This document shows positions 18,413 through 26,103 of a DNA stretch of 64,000 nt, piece after piece. Position 1 is the first letter of the stretch; every line of letters starts with the position of its first letter. A program made the translations under genes and the position numbers. The notes under the pieces were generated by a model. It ran no database searches. It was given only the letters and a program-made list of their open reading frames with translations, and was not told the origin of the DNA. The DNA is taken from contig NZ_BOMG01000027.1 of the NCBI RefSeq assembly GCF_016862075.1, positions 124,001-188,000 of the forward strand, written 5' to 3'. The DNA comes from Actinoplanes couchii. GTDB lineage: Bacteria > Actinomycetota > Actinomycetes > Mycobacteriales > Micromonosporaceae.

Positions 18413-19798
18413 TCATCGCAGGTCCGCGGTCATCTCGTGCAACTCGGCCAGACGGTCGTCGAGGGTCCGCGGGTTGCCGGGAGCGGACGGCCTCGCGTCG
18501 GACGGCCGCGGACCGCTGAGAGGGCGATAGTTCACACCGAGCGCGTCCAGCCGGGCGAGGTGCGCGGGCAGGCGGGCGGCGAAATCGGGAAAGTCGCGGT
18601 CCGCCGGGCCCCACACCACCTCGGCCAGAGCGCACAGGCGTGGGAACGCCATGTATTCGACCCGGCTCAGCGACTCCATGTGCTCGGTCCAGATGTTGGC
18701 CTGGGCGCCGAGGACCAGTGGCGAGTCCGGCGGTTCGTAGGCGAAGACGTCCTCGACGGTGAGCAGTGTGCCGACGGGGGTCGGCTCGCCGGGGTCGTCG
18801 GACTGGCGATAGTCGAGGTAGAGCTTGACGTCGGGGCAGCAGACGACCTGATGGCCGGCCCGGATCGCGACCTCAGCGGGTTCGACGCCACGCCAGGCGG
18901 CGATGACCGCCCCGTCGGGGGCACCATCGGCCAGGATCTCGTCCCACCCGTAGACGCGACGGCCCCGGGTGGCCAGGTGGGCGGCCATCTGCCGGGTGAA
19001 GCCGGCCTGCAGCTCGCGGCCGCCGGGCCACTCGTCGGTGGGACACTCGTCGCCGCCGATACCGATAACCTCGGACGGGAAGACGTCGCAGACGTGGTCG
19101 AGGACCCGGCGGCAGAAGTCGAGGGTCGCCTCGGACAGGTTGAGGACGTGCGGGGAGATACCCCAACCGGTCCGGACCGCGCCCGCGAAACCGTTGCCGA
19201 GAGCGGGATACGCCGCGATGGCCGCCTGCATGTGGCCGGGCATGTCCACCTCGGGCACCACGGTGACGTGCCGGCTCGCCGCGTGATCGACGATCAGCCG
19301 CAGGTCGCGGGTGGTGTAGAAGCCACCGTGCGGTTCACCGTCGTGGAGATCGTGAACGCGGGATCCGAGCATGGTCGACGATCGCCACGCGCCGACCGTG
19401 GTGAGCCGTGGCCAGCCGGGCACCTCGATGCGCCAGCCCTGGTCGTCGGTGAGATGCAGGTGCAGCACGTTGAGTTTGTGGAAGGCGATGACATCGATGA
19501 AACGCAGAATTTCCGGTACGGGCATGAAGTGCCGTGCCACATCGAGCATCACACCTCGCCAAGCGAACCGGGGCGCGTCCTCGATGTGTGTGCAGGGCAC
19601 GTCCGGCCCCAGCTGGCGCAGCGTCTGCCGGCCGTAGAAGACACCCGCCGGTGAGCCGCCGGTGATGTCGATCCCGTCGGGAGTGCAGGAGAGGACGTAG
19701 CCCTCGAGGGCGAGACCTGGATCGACACGGGTGGTGACCACCGTCCCGGCCATGTCAGAGCCGGGCGTCATCCGTACCGAAATCGGCTGGGGAATCAA
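18413..19798 (-). CDS. Beta-N-acetylhexosaminidase, GH20
   Basis: A 461-residue glycoside hydrolase that removes terminal beta-linked GlcNAc or GalNAc by substrate-assisted catalysis. The N-terminal GH20b-like domain begins IPQPISVRMTPG. The catalytic TIM barrel begins FAWRGVMLDVARHFMPV. The catalytic Asp-Glu pair is in EVIGIGGDECPTDEW. No signal peptide is seen, so it is probably cytoplasmic and acts on imported oligosaccharides. The TTG at 19798 is preferred: it overlaps the permease stop as TTGA, has GGAGGGG nine bases upstream and keeps the conserved IPQP segment. The first ATG (19771) would lose it. Last gene of the importer operon. Confidence 0.92.
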   Translation of the reverse strand: MIPQPISVRMTPGSDMAGTVVTTRVDPGLALEGYVLSCTPDGIDITGGSPAGVFYGRQTLRQLGPDVPCTHIEDAPRFAWRGVMLDVARHFMPVPEILRFIDVIAFHKLNVLHLHLTDDQGWRIEVPGWPRLTTVGAWRSSTMLGSRVHDLHDGEPHGGFYTTRDLRLIVDHAASRHVTVVPEVDMPGHMQAAIAAYPALGNGFAGAVRTGWGISPHVLNLSEATLDFCRRVLDHVCDVFPSEVIGIGGDECPTDEWPGGRELQAGFTRQMAAHLATRGRRVYGWDEILADGAPDGAVIAAWRGVEPAEVAIRAGHQVVCCPDVKLYLDYRQSDDPGEPTPVGTLLTVEDVFAYEPPDSPLVLGAQANIWTEHMESLSRVEYMAFPRLCALAEVVWGPADRDFPDFAARLPAHLARLDALGVNYRPLSGPRPSDARPSAPGNPRTLDDRLAELHEMTADLR

Positions 19799-20634
19799 TC
19801 TTTGACCGCCCCTCCGAGACCCGCGACGAGGCGGCGCCGGACGATGAGGAAGAAGATCAGCACTGGCACCGTCATCAGCGTCGACGCGGCCATGATCGCC
19901 CCCCAGTCGTTCTCGTCGGGCTTGAAGAAGACCAGCAGGGCCATCGGCAGTGTCTGATTGTCCGCTTCGCTGATGATGAAAGTGCGGGCGAACAGGAAGT
20001 CGTTCCACGCGTGGATGAACGAGAACACGCTGGTGGCGGCGAGGCCGGGGGCGACGAGCGGGAACAGGATGCGCCACAGCACGGTGAACCGGCCGGCGCC
20101 GTCGAGCTGCGCCGCCTCGTCGAGTTCGTCGGGGATCGCCTGGACGAAACCGCGCAGCATCCAGATCGCGAACGGCAGGGTGAACGCGGTGTGCACCAGC
20201 ATCAGCGAGCCGAGTGTGTTGAGACCGATGCCGGGCACGACCCCGCCGACGTCACGGACCAGGAAGAACAGCGGGATGGTCAGGGCCTCGATCGGCACCA
20301 TCTGGGCGATCAGGAAGGTCACCAGGATGGTGGTGCGGAACCGGAAACGGAACCTGGTGAGCGCCACCGCGGCGAGAAAGGCGATCAGGCCGGAGACCGC
20401 GACCACGACGAGCGCCACGATGAGGCTGTTGAGCAGATAGCGGCCGAAGTCGTTGACGGCGAGGACCCGCCGGAACGCGTCGAGCGAGGGCGCCAGGGTC
20501 CACGGCCTCTGCTCCAGCGACTGGATCTCGCCGGCCGGTTTCACCGCGGACAGGACCATCCAGTAGATCGGGAAGATCGTGATCAGCGCGATGAGCACCG
20601 CGAAGCCGTCGAGCATCCGCCTGCCGAGTCTCAT
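19795..20634 (-). CDS. Sugar ABC transporter permease, MalG type
   Basis: A 279-residue inner-membrane permease with six helices. The cytoplasmic EAA loop is in AIPDELDEAAQLDGAGRFTV, the contact for the ATPase. The N-terminus FPIYWMVLSAVKPAGEI is typical of the MalG/UgpE branch. It pairs with the MalF-type permease directly upstream, which it overlaps by ATGA. No ATPase gene is in this locus; in actinomycetes one shared MsiK-type ATPase often serves several sugar importers, so its absence is not a defect. Confidence 0.93.
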   Translation of the reverse strand: MRLGRRMLDGFAVLIALITIFPIYWMVLSAVKPAGEIQSLEQRPWTLAPSLDAFRRVLAVNDFGRYLLNSLIVALVVVAVSGLIAFLAAVALTRFRFRFRTTILVTFLIAQMVPIEALTIPLFFLVRDVGGVVPGIGLNTLGSLMLVHTAFTLPFAIWMLRGFVQAIPDELDEAAQLDGAGRFTVLWRILFPLVAPGLAATSVFSFIHAWNDFLFARTFIISEADNQTLPMALLVFFKPDENDWGAIMAASTLMTVPVLIFFLIVRRRLVAGLGGAVKD

Positions 20635-21512
20635 AGCTGTTCTCCCGACCGGCGCAGCGCACGAAGGTAGACGAGGGTGACGGCGAGCAGGATCAGCATC
20701 ATCACCACGCCGATCGCGGCGCCCCGGCCGTACTCGCTGGAAGCGAAGGCCTGCTGGTAGGCGTACACGTTGAGGGTCAGGTTCTGACCGGCCAGGCCGC
20801 CGCCGCGGGTCATGATGTAGATCTGGGTGAACACCTTGAAATCCCAGATGATCGACTGGATGACGACGATGGCCAGCACCGGTCGCAGGATCGGCACCAT
20901 GATCTGCCAGAAGGTGCGCCAGGTGCTCGCGCCGTCCAGCGAGGCCGCTTCCAGGACCGACTGGGGAATGGCTTCGATCCCGGCGTAGAGGGTGACCATC
21001 ACGAACGGGAAGGACGCCCACACCACCACCGCGCCGACCAGGCCGAAGGCGGTGTAGCGGTCGTACATCCAGTTGAATCCCTCGATCCCGAAGAGCTGGT
21101 TGACGTAACCCAGATCGGTGTCGAAGAGGAACATCCAGGTGGTCGAGCCGGACACGGCGGGCACCGCCCAGGCGGCCATCGCGGCCACGGACAGCAACAA
21201 CCGCGGGATCCGGCTGACCCGGGTCAGCAGCACGGCCAGCCCGGCCCCGACCGCGAGTGTGGCGAGCACACACGCGGCGGCGAAGAGCACCGTGGCGGTG
21301 AGCACCTCCCAGAAGCGGGAGTCGGAGAAGAGACGGGTGTAGTTCTCCGCGCCGACGAACCGGGTCGGCTGTCCACCGCTGACCTGCGCCTGGGTGAAGT
21401 CGAGCACCGAGAGCAGGCCCAACTGGTACATCGGGTAGAGGAAGAGGCCCCCGAGCACCACCGTGGCCGGGAGGAGCAGCCACAGTGGTGCCCGCGTGCG
21501 GATCCGGCTCAC
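20631..21512 (-). CDS. Sugar ABC transporter permease, MalF type
   Basis: A 293-residue permease with six or more membrane segments. The EAA-loop signature is IPQSVLEAASLDGASTWRTF. The first helix APLWLLLPATVVLGGLFLYP is followed by a large periplasmic-side loop. It starts with GTG at 21512, overlapping the binding-protein stop as GTGA, and ends by overlapping the MalG-type gene. Tight coupling shows that the three importer genes and the GH20 gene form one transcript. Confidence 0.93.
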   Translation of the reverse strand: MSRIRTRAPLWLLLPATVVLGGLFLYPMYQLGLLSVLDFTQAQVSGGQPTRFVGAENYTRLFSDSRFWEVLTATVLFAAACVLATLAVGAGLAVLLTRVSRIPRLLLSVAAMAAWAVPAVSGSTTWMFLFDTDLGYVNQLFGIEGFNWMYDRYTAFGLVGAVVVWASFPFVMVTLYAGIEAIPQSVLEAASLDGASTWRTFWQIMVPILRPVLAIVVIQSIIWDFKVFTQIYIMTRGGGLAGQNLTLNVYAYQQAFASSEYGRGAAIGVVMMLILLAVTLVYLRALRRSGEQL

Positions 21513-22777
21513 TGGGAGAGGGCCTCGTCGATCTGCTTCGCGGCCTCGCCGGTGGCCTCGTCGATGCTCGCCTTGCCGGTGGCCACCTTCTCGATCATGG
21601 TCGGCAGCACCGCGGAGGCGTCGATCTTGCCCCAGCCCGGATCGAGCGGGACGAACTTCGTACCGGCGTTGATGGTGTCGATGAACGGCTTGACGAAGGT
21701 GTCCTTGGCGGCGACCTCGTCACTGGCCGACTTCAGGGTCGGCAGGTTGCCCATCGCGTCGTACATCTTCGCCTGGTACTTCTTGCCCGCCAGCAGGGTG
21801 AGGAAGTCGGCAGCCAGCGCTGGGCGCTGGGCATTCTTCATGATGCCGAGGTTGTTGCCACCGGCGAAGGCAGGCGCGACCGAGCCGGCGGTGACACCGG
21901 GCAGGGGCACGACGGCGTACTTCCCCTTGGCGGCGCCGGCATCGACGGCGGCCCGGTTGAAGTTGCCGATCACGCCCATCGCGGCCTTGCCACTGGCGAA
22001 CAGCTCGACGGTCTTGCCGCCGGTCAGATCGGCGCAGTTCTGTGGCGGGCAGTTGTCCTCGGCGATCAGGTCGGTGTAGGTCTTGAGCCCGGCCTTGGCC
22101 GCGGGCGAGTCGATCTCGGTCAGCTCACCGCCGTTCGCCCAGACGAAGGGCATGGCACCGTACGTGTACTTACCGCCGACCGCGATCCCGAACATGTCCG
22201 GCTTCTTCGCTCGCACGGTGCGAGCCGCGGTGGTCAGCTCGGCGATGGTGGCCGGCGGCTTCAGGCCCAGCTCGGTGAAGACGTCGGTGCGGTAATAGAG
22301 GGCGCGGACGCCGACGAACCACGGCATGCCGAGCAGGGCGCCCTGGAATGTCGCGCTGGCCTTGGCATCGGCGGTCAGATCAGCAGCTTCGGCCCAGCCG
22401 GAGACGGTAGGGCCGAGGTCGGCCAGGCCGCCCGCAGTCGCGTACTCCGGAAGGTCGGTGTTGCCGAACTCCACCACGTCGGGCGCGCTGGCCGGATCAT
22501 TGAAAGCGCCCTTGAAGCGCTCACCGCGGGTCTCGACGGCGATGTACTGCACGTCGACGGTGGTGTCCGGGTGGGCGGCGGTGAACTCGGTGATCGCCTC
22601 CTGGATCACCGCCTCCTTCGGTGCGCGGTTGGGCTCGTCGAAGAGCCACACCTTGAGGGCGCCGGTCGTCGGGCCGCCGTCCGCCGGGGTGCTCTCGGGC
22701 GCCGAGGTGGACGGGACGCAGGCGGTCATGGTCATGGTCAGAGCCAGCGCGGCAGCCGCCGCGATGCGCAGTCTCAT
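21509..22777 (-). CDS. Extracellular sugar-binding lipoprotein of an ABC importer
   Basis: A 422-residue solute-binding protein of the carbohydrate cluster. A lipoprotein signal MRLRIAAAAALALTMTMTAC places the lipid-anchored Cys at 20. The mature part has the family pattern LKVWLFDEPN, AITEFTAAHPDTTVDVQYI and VEFGNTDLPEYATAGGLADL. Chitobiose/GlcNAc binders such as DasA and NgcE are possible relatives, and the GH20 gene in the operon supports an aminosugar ligand, but specificity is inferred. The ATG at 22777 has GGAG seven bases upstream; the longer frame would add 31 residues ahead of a perfect lipobox signal. Confidence 0.9.
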   Translation of the reverse strand: MRLRIAAAAALALTMTMTACVPSTSAPESTPADGGPTTGALKVWLFDEPNRAPKEAVIQEAITEFTAAHPDTTVDVQYIAVETRGERFKGAFNDPASAPDVVEFGNTDLPEYATAGGLADLGPTVSGWAEAADLTADAKASATFQGALLGMPWFVGVRALYYRTDVFTELGLKPPATIAELTTAARTVRAKKPDMFGIAVGGKYTYGAMPFVWANGGELTEIDSPAAKAGLKTYTDLIAEDNCPPQNCADLTGGKTVELFASGKAAMGVIGNFNRAAVDAGAAKGKYAVVPLPGVTAGSVAPAFAGGNNLGIMKNAQRPALAADFLTLLAGKKYQAKMYDAMGNLPTLKSASDEVAAKDTFVKPFIDTINAGTKFVPLDPGWGKIDASAVLPTMIEKVATGKASIDEATGEAAKQIDEALSQ

Positions 22778-22821
22778 CAGCACTCCAAGCGAACCGGGTT
22801 CGAAAAACATGTTCGTAAGTA

Positions 22822-22960
22822 GTTCGTTTCTGTGCACCCAAGAGTGCTCGGCCGAAGCACCGGCCGTCAAGCCTTGAATTTGCCTCTTAACTATGGAAAC
22901 AAGGATTTGACTTGACCCGGGTACGGTCGGTCGGACAGGCTACGAGAGCCAGAAACGAAC
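22822..22960. promoter_or_regulatory. Divergent promoter region with an 11-bp inverted repeat
   Basis: GTTCGTTTCTG at 22822-22832 and its exact reverse complement CAGAAACGAAC at 22950-22960 lie 45 bases before the binding-protein start and 33 bases before the regulator start. GTTCG also occurs at 22798 and 22811. This is the expected layout of a regulator controlling the importer and itself. Role inferred. Confidence 0.6.
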
Positions 22961-22992
22961 CACATGGGAACCAGCACGGGGGCGAGGTCGAC

Positions 22993-24471
22993 ATGATCGG
23001 ATTGGTGGTGCACGCCGGCCACCGGGCACGCTTCGCCGACGCGGCGAGCACGCTCACCGGCGTCGACTTCGGCTGGGCCGTCTACGAGCACGAGGACGAG
23101 ATCCGTGACCGGGTGGCCGGATTGCTGCGTGACCATCGGCTCGACGGGCTTCTGCTGGGCCTGGTGCCGTTCGCGAGAGCACGCGACCTCATCCCCACCG
23201 AGCTGCCGGTCACGGTCACCCGCTCGGCAGCGCTCGACCTGGCCCTGGCCTGGGCCCGGGCCCGGGGCAACGGCTGGCCGGCCACCCCGGTCAGCGTCGA
23301 CACCTTCGCGAGCGAGACGGTCGACGAGGTGGCGTCCGCGCTCGACCTGGACCGGACAGCGATCGCCGCGCTGCCGTTCGACCCCGATCAGCCGGTCAGC
23401 GAGGTCGTCGACTTCCACCGTCAGCATCTGACCCGCACCGGCGCGCCCTATGTGATCAGTGTCCGGATGGGTGTCGCCGCCGCGCTGGACGGGCAGACCC
23501 CGGTGCTGCACGCTCTCGCCACACCCGGCACCATCCGCGCCGACCTGCATGAACTCGCCCTGCGGATCCGCAACAAGCGCGCCGACGGCCACCGCTTCGC
23601 CGCCGGGGTCTTCCTCGCCCGCGACGGCGAGAGACGGGCGACCCTCCAACGGCTCCTGGCCGGCGCCCCGGAGTTCGCCGATGCCTGGATCGACCGGCAC
23701 GGTGACCGTGGGGTGCTGGTGCTCGCGCCCGCCTCTCTCTTCGAAAGAGCCACCCACCAGTGGGTGGGCCTGCCGATGCTGAACGAGGCGAACGCGGTGG
23801 CCGGGTTCGGCATCGGCGATTCGGCCCGGCTGAGCGTCACCCTCGCCGAGCGAGCCGCGGCCCGTGCCGAGCAGGACCGGACCGCCGCCACGCCACGAAA
23901 GAGCCGGATCGCCGTCACTTCCTCGGGAGACGACCGGACCACCGCCACACCGCCGGAGCGCATCCACGCCGGAGTCACCTCACACGAGGACACCAGCGCC
24001 GACGCCACATCGCGGGAGGACATCGACGCCGACACCACGTCGGCGAAGAACATCAGCGACGACACCACCTCGCGGGAGAACACCGGCGGCGACGTCGCGC
24101 CGTCGAGGGACGCCGACTTCGGCGCCTACCTGTTCACCGGTGACGGCATGACGATCGGCCCGATCGGTTCCGGTGGCATGCGGCTCACCTACACCTACCG
24201 GCATCACGGAGTCCTGGAACAACTCGCCGGTCGGGCCGGGCTCAGTCCCGCGACGCTCTCCCGGCTGGCCTCGATCGAACGCGGCTTGGACGGCCGCCCG
24301 ATCTCCCCCGGTGAGCTGGCCCGCGCTCTGGGCATCACCGACCCCAGCGGCCGGCGTCTGATCCGCAAACTCACCGCTGCCGGTCTGGTCGAGGAGGCCG
24401 GTAGCGCGCAGGAGACCCGCAAGGGCCGGCCCACCCGCCTCTACCGGCTCTCCATCACGGCGCCGTCATGA
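22993..24471 (+). CDS. Transcriptional regulator: sensor-like domain, repeat linker, C-terminal winged helix
   Basis: A 492-residue protein. Residues 1-290 look like a two-lobed ligand or response domain I cannot assign: a Rossmann-like start MIGLVVHAGHRARFADA, then DGLLLGLVPFARARDLIP. Residues about 295-375 are a low-complexity linker of degenerate units such as TSREDIDADTTSAKNISDD, rich in Thr, Asp and Ser. Residues about 405-490 form a winged helix (RAGLSPATLSRLASIERGLD; GRRLIRKLTAAGLVEEAG, wing GRPTRLYRL). The ATG at 22993 is preferred over an upstream frame that would run through the promoter. It forms an overlapping operon with the amidohydrolase and RidA genes and is divergent from the importer, so it is their likely regulator. 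Confidence 0.72.
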   Translation: MIGLVVHAGHRARFADAASTLTGVDFGWAVYEHEDEIRDRVAGLLRDHRLDGLLLGLVPFARARDLIPTELPVTVTRSAALDLALAWARARGNGWPATPVSVDTFASETVDEVASALDLDRTAIAALPFDPDQPVSEVVDFHRQHLTRTGAPYVISVRMGVAAALDGQTPVLHALATPGTIRADLHELALRIRNKRADGHRFAAGVFLARDGERRATLQRLLAGAPEFADAWIDRHGDRGVLVLAPASLFERATHQWVGLPMLNEANAVAGFGIGDSARLSVTLAERAAARAEQDRTAATPRKSRIAVTSSGDDRTTATPPERIHAGVTSHEDTSADATSREDIDADTTSAKNISDDTTSRENTGGDVAPSRDADFGAYLFTGDGMTIGPIGSGGMRLTYTYRHHGVLEQLAGRAGLSPATLSRLASIERGLDGRPISPGELARALGITDPSGRRLIRKLTAAGLVEEAGSAQETRKGRPTRLYRLSITAPS

Positions 24472-25679
24472 CCTGGGACCTGCTGTTCACCAGCGACGAG
24501 CAGGACATCGCGGTCCGCGACGGGCTGATCGCGGCGGTCGGCCCGGACCTGCCACGGGACGCGCGCCGGACCGTCGACGTGACCGGACGGCTGGTCACCC
24601 CGGGTCTGATCGACGCGCACACCCACGTTGGTCCCGGCTACTGGGGCATCGATCCCGACCCCGTCGCGTGGTACTCCGGCGTCACCACCTGGGTCGATGC
24701 CGGCTCTGCCGGGGCGTACACGGTCGCCGGTCTCCGCCATGTCGCGCGGACCGCGACGGTCCGGGTTCACGCGCTGCTCAACATCTCCGCAGTCGGTCTC
24801 GCCGGGCGCACCGGTGAGAGCCGCGACCTGGCCAACTGCGACGTGCCACTGGCGATCGACACGATCCAGGCCAATCGTGACCTGTTCCACGGCGTCAAGG
24901 TGCGCATCGACAGCGAGACCGTCGGCGACAACGGAGTCGAGCCGCTGCGCCGCGGGCTGGCGGCTGCCGAAGCATGTGGTGTGCCGGTCATGGCCCACAT
25001 CGGCACCGCGCCACCCACGCTGGACGAGGTGCTCGACCTGATGCGGCCCGGAGACCTGGTCACGCACTGTGCCAGCGGGATCGCGACGCCGCTCGGGCCG
25101 GCGGTGCGCGCCGCCGCCGGGCGCGGCGTTCTGCTGGATCTCGGGCACGGTTCCGGCGGGTTCGCCTTCGACGTGTTGGAGGCCCAACTCGACGCGGGGC
25201 TGCGGCCGTTCACCGTCTCCACCGATCTACACGCCCGGTCCCTGCACGGGCCGGTCTTCGACCTGCCCACCACGATGGCGAAACTCCTGGCGGTCGGTGT
25301 CCCCCTGGCCGAGGTGGTCGACGCGGTCACCGCACACCCCGCGCGGGCGCTGGGCCTGCCGGGCGGTTCCCTCACCGTCGGTGCCCCGGCGGACCTGGCG
25401 ATCTTCTCGGTACGGGCGGAGCCGATCCGTCTCGTCGACGCGCACCGGCAGGTCCGCACCTCCCCGGCACGCCTGGTCAACGAGGCGACCTGGGTGGGCG
25501 GCCGTCTCCTCACCCCACGACTGCCGGCACCACCCGCGCCGTGGATCCCGCTCACCGAGAGCCAGCATGCTGCTCTGCGACGCCGCGACCATGACATCCG
25601 AGCCCTGCTCACCACACCCCTGGTGGACGTGGACGGGCTGACCGAACAGTTCCCGAGAACAGAACCGAGGAGTTCCTGA
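24468..25679 (+). CDS. Amidohydrolase/deacetylase family metalloenzyme
   Basis: A 403-residue amidohydrolase-superfamily enzyme close to the amidohydrolase/deacetylase subgroup (dihydroorotase-like barrel). It has the metal-binding HxH in GLIDAHTHVGPGYW (about residue 51). A bridging Lys lies in LFHGVKVRIDSETV (about 143), with further ligands in VPVMAHIG and FTVSTDLHARSLHG (catalytic Asp about 252). Related enzymes hydrolyse N-acyl or cyclic amide bonds, in some cases N-acetyl-D-amino acid derivatives. Here it overlaps the regulator by ATGA and the RidA gene by TGATG. With a D-amino-acid lyase nearby, an N-acyl amino acid or aminosugar derivative is the natural guess for substrate. Confidence 0.85.
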   Translation: MTWDLLFTSDEQDIAVRDGLIAAVGPDLPRDARRTVDVTGRLVTPGLIDAHTHVGPGYWGIDPDPVAWYSGVTTWVDAGSAGAYTVAGLRHVARTATVRVHALLNISAVGLAGRTGESRDLANCDVPLAIDTIQANRDLFHGVKVRIDSETVGDNGVEPLRRGLAAAEACGVPVMAHIGTAPPTLDEVLDLMRPGDLVTHCASGIATPLGPAVRAAAGRGVLLDLGHGSGGFAFDVLEAQLDAGLRPFTVSTDLHARSLHGPVFDLPTTMAKLLAVGVPLAEVVDAVTAHPARALGLPGGSLTVGAPADLAIFSVRAEPIRLVDAHRQVRTSPARLVNEATWVGGRLLTPRLPAPPAPWIPLTESQHAALRRRDHDIRALLTTPLVDVDGLTEQFPRTEPRSS

Positions 25680-26059
25680 TGCCCAAGCGCGCTGTGATCA
25701 CCGAGAAGGCGGCACCGGTCGGCGGTCCGTACTCGCACGCCGTCGTCGCCGGTGACACGATCTATCTGGCCGGCGCCATTCCCGCGCTGCCGGACGGCAC
25801 CCGGATCACCGGCACCTTCGCCGAGCAGGCGCATTCCGCCTTCCAGAACCTCGCCGCGGTCGCCGAGGCCGCCGGGTCGAGCCTGGACGACGCCGTGCGG
25901 GTCGGCGTCTACCTTCGTGACTTCGCCGACTTCCCGGAGATGAACGAGATCTACAAGGAGTACATCAAGGGCGACAACCTGCCGGTACGCACCACGCTGC
26001 CGGTTCCGCTGGTCGGTTTCGACATCGAGATCGACGCCGTTCTCTACACCGGGCCGTGA
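25679..26059 (+). CDS. RidA-family enamine/imine deaminase
   Basis: A 126-residue YjgF/YER057c/UK114 protein. RidA proteins hydrolyse reactive 2-aminoacrylate and other enamine/imine products of PLP deaminases. Family marks are AAPVGGPYSHAVVAGDTIYL at the N-terminus and the active-site Arg in LPVRTTLPVPL near residue 103, followed by GFDIEIDAVL. It starts at the ATG that shares one base with the preceding stop and is preceded by GAGGAG. Its pairing with a PLP D-amino-acid enzyme 8 kb away in the same locus is functionally coherent. Confidence 0.95.
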   Translation: MPKRAVITEKAAPVGGPYSHAVVAGDTIYLAGAIPALPDGTRITGTFAEQAHSAFQNLAAVAEAAGSSLDDAVRVGVYLRDFADFPEMNEIYKEYIKGDNLPVRTTLPVPLVGFDIEIDAVLYTGP

Positions 26060-26103
26060 CGCCCCACGGGTAACCGGACACTCTCCTGGGTAGAGGGACA
26101 TCC

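Noticed and set aside
19799..20077. N-terminal extension of the GH20 gene by about 93 codons
   Set aside because: It lies wholly inside the permease coding sequence; the TTG with GGAGGGG upstream at 19798 is a better start.
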